Assembly: GCA_964496705.1 (NCBI GenBank)
Contig: CAZCBJ010000002.1
Location: 1-57,664 of the forward strand
Length of the DNA: 57,664 nt
Origin: CAZCBJ01 sp964496705
GTDB lineage: Bacteria > Chloroflexota > Anaerolineae > Anaerolineales > Anaerolineaceae
Direction of reading: 5' to 3'
Shown here: in pieces, positions 34,659-43,714 of the stretch
Numbering within the stretch: the stretch's first letter is position 1
Layout: each line of letters begins with the position of its first letter
Program-made: the position numbers and the translations under genes
Notes under the pieces: model-generated
What the model was told of the DNA's origin: nothing
Database searches by the model: none
What the model saw: the letters and a program-made list of their open reading frames with translations, nothing else

Positions 34659-36347
34659 ATGAAAGAACCTCTGGAAATTGAAATGCCGAATTCTTCCACA
34701 TCAACTCTGCCTTCAAGTCGTCCAAATTTCGAGCGCAGGATGAGCGCCATCCTCAAGCGGCTCTTTGACATCGTGGTTTCATTTTTAGGCTTGGTGGTGC
34801 TCTCGCTGTTTTTAGGTGCCATCGCCTTTGCCATCTGGCGGACGGATCGCAAGCGTGTTCTTTTCTGGGGCAAGCGCGCCGGGCGCAACGGAAAAGAGTT
34901 TCTCATTGCCAAGTTCCGCACCATGTATGAGAATGAGGCCAGTTATCAGGGAGCAAAAATCACCGCCCAGGATGACCCGCGCATCACCCCACTGGGACGC
35001 TGGCTGAGGGATACCAAGATCAATGAGCTTCCCCAGTTATGGAATGTGCTGCGCGGCGACATGAGTCTGGTGGGGCCGCGCCCTGAGGATGTGGACATCG
35101 CCGCAGGATGGCCGGAGGATGTGCGCCGTGAGATTCTGTCGGTGCGCCCGGGCATCACCAGCCCGGCGTCGATCCTCTACCGGGATGAGGAAAAACGGCT
35201 GCACAATCAGGGGGTGATGGACGAATATGTCAATGAAATCCTGCCGTCCAAGCTGCGTTTGGACCAGATTTATGTGCGCAGCCGCACCTTCCTGGGCGAC
35301 CTGGATATCATCTTTCTGACCTTCATCGCCCTGATTCCGCGCCTGGGGGAAGTGACGGTCTCGGAAAGCATGCTGTTCTGGGGTCCCTTTTCGCGCCTCA
35401 CCTCGCGCCATTTGTACTGGCTGCTGCTGGATGTGCCGATTGCTTTTGTCTCCATCGCGCTGGCTGGCGGCATCTGGCGCCTGGGCGCGCCATTGGATCT
35501 CGGTTTGGGTCAGGCGGTTATGGTCGCTTTTTTTGCGGCATTGTTTTTCAGCGCCATCAACGGCCTGCTGGGTATCAATCGGATTGAATGGTCGCGCGCC
35601 CAGGCATCGGATGTTTTTGGGCTGGCGCTCTCAGATGGCCTGGCCACTTTTATTTTATATCTGATCGACCTGATTAATCCGGTACGGCAGCACCTGCCGC
35701 TGAGCCTGTGGTCGCTGTTTGGTGTATTCACTTTGCTGGGATTCACGGCAGCCCGCTACCGCTTGCGCCTGGTCACCGGTTTGGCCACTCGCTGGCTGCG
35801 CTACCGCGGAGGTGCAACCAGCCTGGGTGAGCGCGTGCTGATCGTGGGCGCGGGCGACATGGGCGCTGTCTCAGCCAAGCTGTTGATGCAAATTAAATTC
35901 CTGCCGGTGTTCTCCATCGTGGGGATGGTGGATGATGATCTACGTAAAAGTGGGATGCGCATGGAGGGCTGTCAGGTGCTGGGCACCACCCAGGATATCC
36001 CCCGTCTGGTGGATGAAAAAGATATTGGTGTGATCCTGTTTTCCATTACCCGCATCCAGCCCGAAAAACGTAAACAGGTGCTGGCGTTGTGCCGCCAGAC
36101 CCCGGCGCGGGTGGTGATGATCCCTGACTTGTTGGATGTTGTCTCCGGGTATTTACGCGCTTCGATCACAGTTGAGGGTGATCATGTCCACACCAACGGA
36201 TGGGATGGCTGCATCCCCAAGCAGGTGGTTCTGGATTGGTTGGTGGAGATTGAGGCGTTGACCGAGGCGGACCCCAATCGGGCGGTGGACCGCATCCGAC
36301 AATTGGTCAGCCTGGTCCAGAACCCGAAAAGAAAGGAGCAAGTATGA
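34659..36347 (+). CDS. Sugar transferase fused N-terminally to a WbpM/PglD-like membrane and Rossmann region (permuted architecture)
   Basis: 562 aa. Residues ~28-230 are a bacterial sugar transferase (KRLFDIVVSFLGLVVLSLFL helix; KFRTMYENEA; LRDTKINELPQLWNVLRGDM; SLVGPRPEDVD), which starts the glycan on undecaprenyl phosphate. Residues ~247-370 hold about four helices, and ~388-515 a nucleotide-binding CoA_binding_3 domain (RVLIVGAGDMGAVSAKLL). In ordinary polyprenyl glycosylphosphotransferases that membrane+Rossmann half is at the N-terminus and the transferase at the C-terminus; here the order is reversed. The same half also occurs in FlaA1/CapD proteins, where an epimerase follows. ATG 34659 has AAGGGGG upstream. 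Confidence 0.85.
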   Translation: MKEPLEIEMPNSSTSTLPSSRPNFERRMSAILKRLFDIVVSFLGLVVLSLFLGAIAFAIWRTDRKRVLFWGKRAGRNGKEFLIAKFRTMYENEASYQGAKITAQDDPRITPLGRWLRDTKINELPQLWNVLRGDMSLVGPRPEDVDIAAGWPEDVRREILSVRPGITSPASILYRDEEKRLHNQGVMDEYVNEILPSKLRLDQIYVRSRTFLGDLDIIFLTFIALIPRLGEVTVSESMLFWGPFSRLTSRHLYWLLLDVPIAFVSIALAGGIWRLGAPLDLGLGQAVMVAFFAALFFSAINGLLGINRIEWSRAQASDVFGLALSDGLATFILYLIDLINPVRQHLPLSLWSLFGVFTLLGFTAARYRLRLVTGLATRWLRYRGGATSLGERVLIVGAGDMGAVSAKLLMQIKFLPVFSIVGMVDDDLRKSGMRMEGCQVLGTTQDIPRLVDEKDIGVILFSITRIQPEKRKQVLALCRQTPARVVMIPDLLDVVSGYLRASITVEGDHVHTNGWDGCIPKQVVLDWLVEIEALTEADPNRAVDRIRQLVSLVQNPKRKEQV

Positions 36348-37342
36348 AAGCAGATTACTGGCGGGGCCGGCAGGTTCTGGTCACCGGCGCGGGCGGGTTC
36401 ATCGGCAGTCACCTCGTGGAGCAGCTGGCCCTGACTGGTGCTGAGGTGCGTGCCTTTGTGCGTTACAATTCGCGCGGCGATCCGGGATTGCTGCGCATGC
36501 TGCCACCGGCTTTGTTCAAGCAGGTGCACGTCATTGCGGGCGACCTGCGCGATCCGTCGGCGATGCTGAATGCCACCCGCGGAATTAACCATGTCTTCCA
36601 CCTCGGCGCGTTGATTGCCATCCCCTATTCTTACCATCATCCGGTGGAGGTGATTGAGACCAATATCATCGGCACGCTCAACGTGTTAAACGCAGCCCGC
36701 GAGCAGGGCGTTGAGCGTGTGGTGCACACTTCCACCAGTGAAGTGTACGGCACTGCACAGCGTGTGCCGATGGATGAAGCCCACCCGCTGCAAGGTCAAT
36801 CGCCTTATTCAGCCAGCAAGATCGGCGCGGATAAAATTGCCGAAAGTTATTTTCGATCGTTCGATTTGCCGGTGGTCACACTGCGCCCGTTCAACACCTA
36901 CGGCCCGCGCCAATCCGCGCGGGCGGTCATCCCCACCATCATCACGCAGGCATTGACCGGCGAGGTGGTAAAGTTGGGCAACCTGGAAGCCCGCCGCGAC
37001 CTGACCTATGTAGCCGATACGGTGAACGGCTTTTTGTGCGTCGCTGAAGCAGAGCATGTGGAAGGCGACACCTTTAATCTGGGCACCGGTCAGGAGGTCA
37101 GCGTGGGGGAGTTGGTCGAGGTGATTTTCTCGCTGCTGGGGAAAACTCCCGCGGTGGAGGTGGAACGCGAGCGGCTGCGCCCTGAGAAAAGCGAGGTGCA
37201 GCGTTTGCTGTCCGACAACTCGTCCGCCCGCCAACGGCTGGGTTGGCAGCCAGAGATGCCGCTGCGTGAGGGATTGCGCCGCACGATTGATTGGATCGCT
37301 GCCCACCTGTCCATGTATCAGACCGACCATTATCAGCTGTGA
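36344..37342 (+). CDS. NAD-dependent nucleotide-sugar 4,6-dehydratase, LegB-like SDR
   Basis: 332 aa extended SDR. GxxGxxG motif VTGAGGFIGSHLVEQL; Ser/Tyr-x-x-x-Lys in HTSTSEVYGTAQRVPMDEAH and PYSASKIGADKIAES; VVTLRPFNTYGPRQSARAV. The wording closely recalls LegB, the GDP-GlcNAc 4,6-dehydratase of the legionaminic-acid pathway, more than a UDP-glucose epimerase. It starts in the ATGA of the upstream gene. With the following nucleotidyltransferase and aminotransferase it can make a 4-amino-4,6-dideoxy-HexNAc nucleotide sugar (inference). Confidence 0.85.
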   Translation: MKADYWRGRQVLVTGAGGFIGSHLVEQLALTGAEVRAFVRYNSRGDPGLLRMLPPALFKQVHVIAGDLRDPSAMLNATRGINHVFHLGALIAIPYSYHHPVEVIETNIIGTLNVLNAAREQGVERVVHTSTSEVYGTAQRVPMDEAHPLQGQSPYSASKIGADKIAESYFRSFDLPVVTLRPFNTYGPRQSARAVIPTIITQALTGEVVKLGNLEARRDLTYVADTVNGFLCVAEAEHVEGDTFNLGTGQEVSVGELVEVIFSLLGKTPAVEVERERLRPEKSEVQRLLSDNSSARQRLGWQPEMPLREGLRRTIDWIAAHLSMYQTDHYQL

Positions 37343-37415
37343 TCCAAGGCGAGTTGCCGTTCAGGTGTAAAATTAAACTGGTAGACAGCATGATTGTGCA
37401 TATAAGGAGGAGCAA

Positions 37416-38126
37416 ATGAAGGCAGTTGTTTTGGCAGGGGGCAAAGGGACACGGCTGGCGCCCTACACCAAAGTCATTCCCAAACCGTTGATGCCCATCG
37501 GAGATATGCCCATCCTCGAAGTGATGCTGCGCCAGATCAAGCGTGCCGGTGTGGATGAGGTAACGCTGGCCGTGGGGCATATGGGGCAGTTGCTGCAGGC
37601 TTTCTTCAACAATGGCGCGCAATATGGATTGTCGATTCGTTACAGCATGGAGCAACAGCCGCTGGGAACCGCCGGACCGCTCAGCCTGATCGAAGGGCTG
37701 GATACCTCTTTTTTGGTGATTAACGGTGACACCCTCACCTCGCTGGATTTCCGGGATTTCATCAATTACCATCATGCCAATAACGCAGCGGCCACCATTG
37801 CCATGTACTGCCGCAAGGTGCATGTGGACCTGGGCGTTATCCAGACCAATGAAAACAAAGAAGTCATCGGGTATATTGAAAAGCCGACCTACGAATTCAT
37901 GGTCAGCATGGGCATCTACCTGTTTGACCCGCGGGTGCTGGAATACATCCCGTATAACCAGTACCTGGATTTTCCGCAGTTGGTGCACAAATTGATCCAG
38001 GCTAACGAGCGCGTGATGGGTTATTACTTTGCCGATTACTGGAAAGATCTGGGGCGCCCGGATGATTACGAACAGGCGATTGCCGATTTTGAAAACATGC
38101 GCTCGATCTTTCTGAATGGAGAATAA
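37416..38126 (+). CDS. Sugar-1-phosphate nucleotidyltransferase
   Basis: 236 aa. The signature MKAVVLAGGKGTRLAPYTKV, the IPKPLMPIGDMPILE segment, the sugar/nucleotide loop GTAGPLSLIEG and the metal-binding VINGDTL mark a nucleotidyltransferase of the mannose-1-P guanylyl / glucose-1-P thymidylyl family. ATG 37416 has AGGAGGAG 5 nt upstream; 73 nt separate it from the dehydratase gene and may hold an internal regulatory point. Compared with the PtmE enzyme of the legionaminate pathway it lacks CBS domains. Sugar and nucleotide specificity are not determinable here. Confidence 0.88.
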   Translation: MKAVVLAGGKGTRLAPYTKVIPKPLMPIGDMPILEVMLRQIKRAGVDEVTLAVGHMGQLLQAFFNNGAQYGLSIRYSMEQQPLGTAGPLSLIEGLDTSFLVINGDTLTSLDFRDFINYHHANNAAATIAMYCRKVHVDLGVIQTNENKEVIGYIEKPTYEFMVSMGIYLFDPRVLEYIPYNQYLDFPQLVHKLIQANERVMGYYFADYWKDLGRPDDYEQAIADFENMRSIFLNGE

Positions 38127-38128
38127 AA

Positions 38129-39274
38129 ATGGACTGGCGCGTAACGCTGGCTGATCTGGATATCGGTGCGGAAGAAGAACAGGCTGTAGTGGGAGTCATC
38201 CGGCGCAAGTGGCTGACCATGGGCGAGGTGACTCAGCGTTTTGAAGAGGAATTCGCATCCCTGACTGGTGCGAAGCATGCCTTCGCGGTGACCAATGCCA
38301 CCGTTGGACTGCACCTGGCCTGTGTGGCGGCGGGGTTGGGGCCGGGTGATGAGGTCATTCTACCGTCGCTGACGTTTGTGGCTACGGCGGCAGCGGTGTT
38401 GTATACAGGCGCGGTGCCGGTGTTTGCGGATATTCAAGGTGAAGATGACCTGACCATCGCACCGCAGGCCATCGAGCGCTGCATCACCTCGCGCACACGG
38501 GCGATCATGGTGATGCATTACGGCGGATACGCCTGCGACATGCCTGCCATCCTGGCGCTGGCAGAGCAGCATGGGCTGCAGGTGTTGGAAGATGCCGCTC
38601 ATGCTCCCGGTTCCTGGTTGGAGCAGAGGCATCTGGGCACCTGGGGTCGGATTGGCGTGTTCAGCTTCTTTTCCAACAAGAATCTGGCTACCGGCGAAGG
38701 GGGCATGTTGGTCACCGATGAGGATGAACTGGGCGCGCGTTTGCACACCCTGCGCTCGCATGCCATGACCACGCTCACCTGGGATCGTCACCGCGGACAT
38801 GCCTGGAGCTATGATGTGACCGATGTGGGCTACAACTACCGCCTGGACGAAATCCGCTCGGCCATCGGTCTGGTGCAGTTGCACAAGCTGGAGCATCACA
38901 ACCAACGCCGGCGTGATTTAAGTGCGCTGTACTGGCGCTTATTCCAGGAGCAGTCGCCGGAGGTGGGGCTGCCCTTCCGCACTCACGCAAGCATCTCCTC
39001 GGGGCACCTGTTCCCGATTTTGCTGCCGCCCGGCTGCGATAAAATTCGCTTCATGGAACACATGAAAGCACAGGGGATCCAAACCAGCATCCACTATCCA
39101 CCAATTCACACCTTCAGTTATTACCGCAGGCAGTTTCCGCAGGTAACGCTGCCGCTGACTGAACAAATAGCGGCGCGCGAAGTGACGCTGCCGCTGCACC
39201 CATTGATGAACGAGGAGACGGTGGCGGATGTGGTCGCCTGTGTGCGAGACAGTCTTCGTGTAGCCGTGGATTAA
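38129..39274 (+). CDS. DegT/DnrJ/EryC1 aminotransferase
   Basis: 381 aa PLP enzyme. The stretch IRRKWLTMGEVTQRFEEEFA, the FAVTNATVGLHLAC segment, LEDAAHAPGSW and FSFFSNKNLATGEGGMLVT (PLP-Lys in NKN) define the family. It begins 2 nt after the nucleotidyltransferase stop. It probably aminates the 4-keto-6-deoxy sugar made by the LegB-like dehydratase. It differs from the first aminotransferase of the operon (WlbC type), so the locus encodes two amino sugars. Confidence 0.9.
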   Translation: MDWRVTLADLDIGAEEEQAVVGVIRRKWLTMGEVTQRFEEEFASLTGAKHAFAVTNATVGLHLACVAAGLGPGDEVILPSLTFVATAAAVLYTGAVPVFADIQGEDDLTIAPQAIERCITSRTRAIMVMHYGGYACDMPAILALAEQHGLQVLEDAAHAPGSWLEQRHLGTWGRIGVFSFFSNKNLATGEGGMLVTDEDELGARLHTLRSHAMTTLTWDRHRGHAWSYDVTDVGYNYRLDEIRSAIGLVQLHKLEHHNQRRRDLSALYWRLFQEQSPEVGLPFRTHASISSGHLFPILLPPGCDKIRFMEHMKAQGIQTSIHYPPIHTFSYYRRQFPQVTLPLTEQIAAREVTLPLHPLMNEETVADVVACVRDSLRVAVD

Positions 39275-39275
39275 G

Positions 39276-40646
39276 ATGCGCGCGTTGGACCGCCATGTTG
39301 CCTTGATTTTGATGGGGCTGCATTGGGCGCTGCTGTTGGTTGCAGCGCCTTTTTTGCTTTTTCCCACCCCTGATCACAGCCCGGCCCTGCTGTTGGTGCC
39401 GTTCAGCCTGCTGCTTGCCTGGGCGGCCAGCCGCCGGGCGCTGCCGGTGACGGCGATGAACGTCCCCATTCTGCTGCTGGCCACCATGCTGCTGGTCAGC
39501 CTGTGGGCCACCTTTGATCTTAGCCACAGTCTGCCGAAGATCGCGGGCTTGCTGTGGGGATTGGCTGTGTTCTTCGCCTTTGCCCGCGCAGCCCAGTCGC
39601 ACACCGGTTGGGGATGGAGCCTGGCTGGTTTTCTGGCGGCGGGATGCGCTGTGGCAGCCGTCAGCCTGCTGGGCACAGCCTGGGTTTCCAAATTTACCCT
39701 GTTGGCTCCTTTTCTCGCGCGTTTCCCGCAGGTTTTCACGGGACTGGCGGGGGCTGAGAGCGGGATTCATCCCAACGAGGTGGCCGGGGCGCTGCTGTGG
39801 GTGCTGCCCGTTTTCCTGGTGATTTTATCCGCCATGTTGTTGCGTCCGTCGGGCTGGTTTTCGCGCCGCAGATTGTGGCACGCTTTCAGTGTGGTTGCGC
39901 TGGCCCTTGGCGGGCTGTTCTGCCTGGTGGCCTTTCTGCTCTCGCAATCGCGGGGCGGTTATCTCAGTTTTCTGCTGGCCGCGCTGCTGGCATTCTGGGC
40001 GGCTTTGCCCCGGCGCTGGCGTTGGATTTCATTGGTGGTGATGGTTCTGGTTGCTGCGGCAGGCGGCGTGTACATTCAGCAGCAGGGAGGTTTGAACCAA
40101 TTGTGGATGCGCCTGGCCAGTCAGGCGGATAACAGCGCATCCTGGTCATTGAGCACCCTGGCAGGCAGGCTGGACATCTGGGCGCGCGCCATCTACGCCA
40201 TTGGCGATTTCCCCCTCACCGGGATGGGAATGAACAACTTCCGCAGGGTGGTGCATTTGTTGTACCCCCTGGCGGAGAATCCGCCCGATCGGGACTTTGG
40301 ACATGCGCACAATGAGTTTTTGCAGACCGGGTTGGATCTGGGCATCCCTGGGCTTATAGCGCTGGCTTCCACCTATATATCCGGATTCTGGATGCTGCTG
40401 CGGATGTGGAAACGCGCCGGGCAGATGCCTCATGCGGATATATTCGTGGGTGAGCGCCTGGATGAAGGCCGGCGGTTCATCGAGCGCAGCCTGGCGCTCG
40501 CGCTGGGCACAGGTTTGTTGGCCCATTTCTTCTACGGCATGACCGACGCGGTGGCGCTGGGCGCCAAACCGGGATTTCTTTTCTGGATGCTGCTGGGCTT
40601 GATCGCCGGTTTATATAACCGGCAGCAAGAGGGGGCGGGCGGATGA
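39276..40646 (+). CDS. O-antigen ligase/polymerase-like membrane protein (WaaL/Wzy)
   Basis: 456 aa with about eleven to twelve hydrophobic helices and a periplasmic loop before the last ones. The C-terminal motif GMGMNNFRRVVHLLYP followed by HAHNEFLQTGLDLGIPGL is the Wzy_C/WaaL signature with the conserved His. Such proteins polymerise repeat units or ligate glycan to lipid or protein. No other polymerase is in this locus, so Wzy polymerisation is the most economical role. ATG begins 1 nt after the aminotransferase stop. Confidence 0.88.
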   Translation: MRALDRHVALILMGLHWALLLVAAPFLLFPTPDHSPALLLVPFSLLLAWAASRRALPVTAMNVPILLLATMLLVSLWATFDLSHSLPKIAGLLWGLAVFFAFARAAQSHTGWGWSLAGFLAAGCAVAAVSLLGTAWVSKFTLLAPFLARFPQVFTGLAGAESGIHPNEVAGALLWVLPVFLVILSAMLLRPSGWFSRRRLWHAFSVVALALGGLFCLVAFLLSQSRGGYLSFLLAALLAFWAALPRRWRWISLVVMVLVAAAGGVYIQQQGGLNQLWMRLASQADNSASWSLSTLAGRLDIWARAIYAIGDFPLTGMGMNNFRRVVHLLYPLAENPPDRDFGHAHNEFLQTGLDLGIPGLIALASTYISGFWMLLRMWKRAGQMPHADIFVGERLDEGRRFIERSLALALGTGLLAHFFYGMTDAVALGAKPGFLFWMLLGLIAGLYNRQQEGAGG

Positions 40647-40918
40647 TCAACTGGGTTGCGCTGGGAATCAACGCGCTGTGGATCCTCGGACTGGGATTGG
40701 CGCTGGCGGGGCTTGGTTTTGCGTGGCAAACCAGAGCCTCGGAAGAGAGCAGGCTGGGAAATCATCATGCGCGGCGCGCGGTCTGGGCGGTTATCTGTGC
40801 AGGGTTGCTGTTGTTTTGCATGGCCTGGTCGGCATTGGCTGAGCTGCTTTGGATGCAAATCGCCTGGGGCGCCCTGGCGATTGGTTTTGCCTATCTGGCC
40901 TGGCGCAATCGCACATGA
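40643..40918 (+). CDS. Small membrane protein, function unknown
   Basis: 91 aa. Two or three hydrophobic segments (VALGINALWILGLGLALAGL, then VWAVICAGLLLFCMAWSAL and a further short one). It starts in the ATGA of the polymerase gene and ends in the ATGA of the next one, so it is made from the same mRNA. No recognised family; perhaps an accessory subunit of the neighbouring membrane proteins. Confidence 0.75.
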   Translation: MINWVALGINALWILGLGLALAGLGFAWQTRASEESRLGNHHARRAVWAVICAGLLLFCMAWSALAELLWMQIAWGALAIGFAYLAWRNRT

Positions 40919-41949
40919 ACGCAATTGATCGCAGCGATTCCACCCGCAAACCAGGCGCCTGGCGCTGGGGCATCGGTTTGCTGGTCAGTCTGGCGTGCAT
41001 ATACCTGGCGTTGCGCGAGGTGAATTGGTCTGAGGTGGACATGAGGCTGCGCGAAGCCGACCTGTGGCTGCTGACCCTGGGAGTGGGCAGCGTGCTGGCC
41101 ACTTTCTTGGCCAAAGCCAGGCGCTGGACGCGCATCTTCCCGCGCGAACAACGCCCTCGCCTTGCAACCGCTTTCCGCATCCAATCCATCGGCATGCTGC
41201 TCAACACCTTTTTGCCGGCCCGTCTGGGAGACCTGGGGCGGGCTTATTGGATGGGTGAAGCCCAATCCTTGCGCAAAGCCTTCGCGCTGGGCACGCTGGT
41301 GGTGGAAAAGCTGATGGATTTAATCCTGGTGGTCTTGACGCTGGGGGTTGTGATGCTGCAAATGTCGCTTCCAGATTGGATTCTGATCCCCTGGCAGCGG
41401 CTTTCCATCGCGGTCGGGCTGGCGGTGCTGGTGGTTGGCGGAGTGATCTGGCAGCGGATGGCACTGCTGCGACTGATTCAGCGCGTCAGCGGGCGCGCGC
41501 AGCAGCCCTGGCTGGCTTGGCTGAGTGAACAGGCGGCGGCTGGGGTTGAAAGTTTCAGCATGTTGGGACAGGCAGGACAACTATCCGTGGTGGTGGTCTG
41601 GTCGTTGATCGCCTGGGGGTTGTCCGCCTCGACCAATGCCATCCTGTTCCTGGCGCTGGGGGTCAAGGTGCCGCCGGGAGCGGCCTGGCTGCTGTTGGTT
41701 GTTTTACAGCTCGGGGTGGCCGTGCCGTCTTCGCCCGGGCGGATTGGCGTGTTTCATTACCTGACCTTGCTGGTGCTGCAGCTTTATGGGGTGGCGCATG
41801 GCGTCGCCCTCAGCGTGGGCATCCTGCTGCATCTGGTGGTGGTGGGCAGTATCACCGCGGTTGGGCTGATTTGCCTCTGGCGGCAAAAGATCACCTGGGC
41901 TGACTTGCGCCAGCATTTTGCACGTTTCAATCCACGGGAGGGAAATTGA
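40915..41949 (+). CDS. Lysylphosphatidylglycerol synthase TM region / UPF0104 (AglD-like) membrane protein
   Basis: 344 aa with about eight hydrophobic helices. N-terminal LREVNWSEVDMRLREADLWL and ARRWTRIFPREQRP, then QSIGMLLNTFLPARLGDLGR and VVEKLMDLILVVLTLGV, are hallmark stretches of the family. Relatives include the transmembrane half of MprF and archaeal AglD; several act as lipid flippases. No Wzx flippase is present in this locus, so it could be relevant to lipid-linked glycan translocation (inference). ATG 40915 overlaps the upstream stop. Confidence 0.85.
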   Translation: MNAIDRSDSTRKPGAWRWGIGLLVSLACIYLALREVNWSEVDMRLREADLWLLTLGVGSVLATFLAKARRWTRIFPREQRPRLATAFRIQSIGMLLNTFLPARLGDLGRAYWMGEAQSLRKAFALGTLVVEKLMDLILVVLTLGVVMLQMSLPDWILIPWQRLSIAVGLAVLVVGGVIWQRMALLRLIQRVSGRAQQPWLAWLSEQAAAGVESFSMLGQAGQLSVVVVWSLIAWGLSASTNAILFLALGVKVPPGAAWLLLVVLQLGVAVPSSPGRIGVFHYLTLLVLQLYGVAHGVALSVGILLHLVVVGSITAVGLICLWRQKITWADLRQHFARFNPREGN

Positions 41950-41950
41950 A

Positions 41951-43537
41951 ATGCGCATTTCGGTGATCGTGCCAGCTTATAACGCCGCCGACATTCTGGC
42001 AGATTGCCTGGATGCGCTCCTGGCGCAGACCCGCGCTCCAGAGGAGATCATCGTCGTGGATGACGGCTCCAGCGATAAAACCGCTGAGATCGCCTGTTCG
42101 AAGGGCGTTGTGGTGCTGACGCAACCCAATCAGGGGCCGGCTGCTGCGCGCAATCGCGGAGCAGAACAGGCCAGCGGCGATGTGCTGCTCTTTACCGACG
42201 CAGACTGCGCGCCTGCGCCGGACTGGGTGGAGCGGTTGATCGCACCGTTTGCTGATGCGGACGTGATCGGGGCGAAAGGCGCTTACCTTTCCTGCCAGAT
42301 GGGGGTCGTGCCGCGCTTTGTGCAGCAGGAATATGAGTCCAAGTACCGCCGGCTGTTGCGCCAGTCATCCATCGATTTCATTGACACCTATTCCGCCGCC
42401 TACCGGCGCGCAATTTTCCTGGAAAACGGCGGCTTCGATCCTTCCTTCCCGGTGCCTTCGGTGGAAGATCAAGACCTTTCCTTCCGCCTGGCGCGCAAGG
42501 GCTACCGCATGGTTTTCGTCCCCCAAGCCCGGGTGGTCCACCGCCATGACGCCAATCTGGGCGAGTATGTGCGGCGAAAATCCGGGATTGGTTACTGGAA
42601 GGCGCTTCTGTTGCGCTTTTTGCCGGAGAAAACGTTTGCCGATTCGCACACGCTGCCTTCGCAGCGTTGGCAGATCTTGTTTCTGGGTTTGGCGCTGGCT
42701 GGTGTGTTTGCCAGCGCATTTTGGGTGCACGCTTTTTGGTTATCGGTTGTTACGATTGCATTGTTCCTGATCAGCGGAGGCGACTTCCTGGCCCAAATCG
42801 CGAAGCACGATCGTTCCATTCTGTGGGCGGCGCCGGGTCTGTTGTTCTGCCGCGCAGCCGCATTGGGCTGGGGGCTGCTGGTCGGTTTTCTGAACCCGCC
42901 GACGGCTTCTTTGCGCGTTTCTGGCGGTCTGCATGCCTATGAGTTGATCGCCAAGCGCGGGATGGACATCCTGGGTGCCCTGGTGGGATTGGTCGTGTTT
43001 GCTCCGCTGATTGCGGTCTGTGCGCTGGCGGTCAAGCTGGACAGCCCGGGTGCGGCGTTTTTTGTGCAAGAACGGGTGGGAAAGAACGGGCGGCTTTTTA
43101 AAATTATCAAGCTGCGCAGCATGCGGATGGGGGCTGAGCGGCAGGTGGAGCAGGTTTTGGCTGAAAATCCGCTGGCAGGCCCGGCCTTTAAACTGCCAGC
43201 CGACCCGCGTCTGACGCGCTTGGGGCGCTTTTTGCGGCGCTGGAGCCTGGATGAGCTGCCCAACCTGTGGAATGTGCTGCGCGGCGATATGAGCCTGGTG
43301 GGGCCGCGTCCGGAGGAGAGCTGGGTGGTGGCGCGCTACACCGACCATCAGCGCTTGAGGCTGCTGGTCAAGCCCGGCATGACCGGTCCCATGCAGGTCA
43401 GCGGGCGGGGGGATCTGGATTTTGACGTGCGGCTTGAGCTGGAATTGGATTACATCCGCAATTACAGCCTGTGGCGCGATCTGGAGATACTGGCGCGAAC
43501 CCCGGGCGCTGTGATTTGTGGTAGGGGAGCCTATTGA
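41951..43537 (+). CDS. GT2 glycosyltransferase fused to a phosphoglycosyltransferase (bifunctional)
   Basis: 528 aa. Residues 1-~225 are a GT-A family 2 glycosyltransferase (ISVIVPAYNAADILADCLDA; DDGSSDKTAEIA; LLFTDADCAPAPDW, with the D-x-D; VEDQDLSFRLARKGYRMVF). Two to three helices follow (~235-320), then a bacterial sugar transferase from ~333 (KRGMDILGALVGLVVFAPLI; KIIKLRSMRMGAE; WSLDELPNLWNVLRGDM; SLVGPRPEES). It could start a glycan on undecaprenyl phosphate and add another sugar. ATG 41951 has GGGAGGGA upstream. Last gene of the operon; the second such transferase in the locus. Confidence 0.9.
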   Translation: MRISVIVPAYNAADILADCLDALLAQTRAPEEIIVVDDGSSDKTAEIACSKGVVVLTQPNQGPAAARNRGAEQASGDVLLFTDADCAPAPDWVERLIAPFADADVIGAKGAYLSCQMGVVPRFVQQEYESKYRRLLRQSSIDFIDTYSAAYRRAIFLENGGFDPSFPVPSVEDQDLSFRLARKGYRMVFVPQARVVHRHDANLGEYVRRKSGIGYWKALLLRFLPEKTFADSHTLPSQRWQILFLGLALAGVFASAFWVHAFWLSVVTIALFLISGGDFLAQIAKHDRSILWAAPGLLFCRAAALGWGLLVGFLNPPTASLRVSGGLHAYELIAKRGMDILGALVGLVVFAPLIAVCALAVKLDSPGAAFFVQERVGKNGRLFKIIKLRSMRMGAERQVEQVLAENPLAGPAFKLPADPRLTRLGRFLRRWSLDELPNLWNVLRGDMSLVGPRPEESWVVARYTDHQRLRLLVKPGMTGPMQVSGRGDLDFDVRLELELDYIRNYSLWRDLEILARTPGAVICGRGAY

Positions 43538-43714
43538 TTGGATGGCTATGCCGAGGACAACGACATTGAATTACGCCAGAAGATCGGCGTGCTTACCCCC
43601 AATGACAACGTGCGCCTGAGGGTGGTGGGCTTGATGGCCAAGGGGAGGGCCGGGGTTGACCAACAACGGCGCGTTTGGTGTCGTCCCGATTCGCACTGCG
43701 CGGCGCCTGTTTGA
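43538..43714 (+). pseudogene. Orphan coding-like remnant of unknown origin
   Basis: A 58-codon open stretch directly follows the transferase stop in the same frame (LDGYAEDNDIELRQKIGVLT, then PNDNVRLRVVGLMAKGRAG). It has protein-like composition, but no start, no ribosome site and no recognised family. The 224-nt interval up to the NTPase gene (43762) otherwise holds nothing recognisable. It may be a decayed gene end left by a rearrangement at the border of the polysaccharide locus. Confidence 0.3.
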
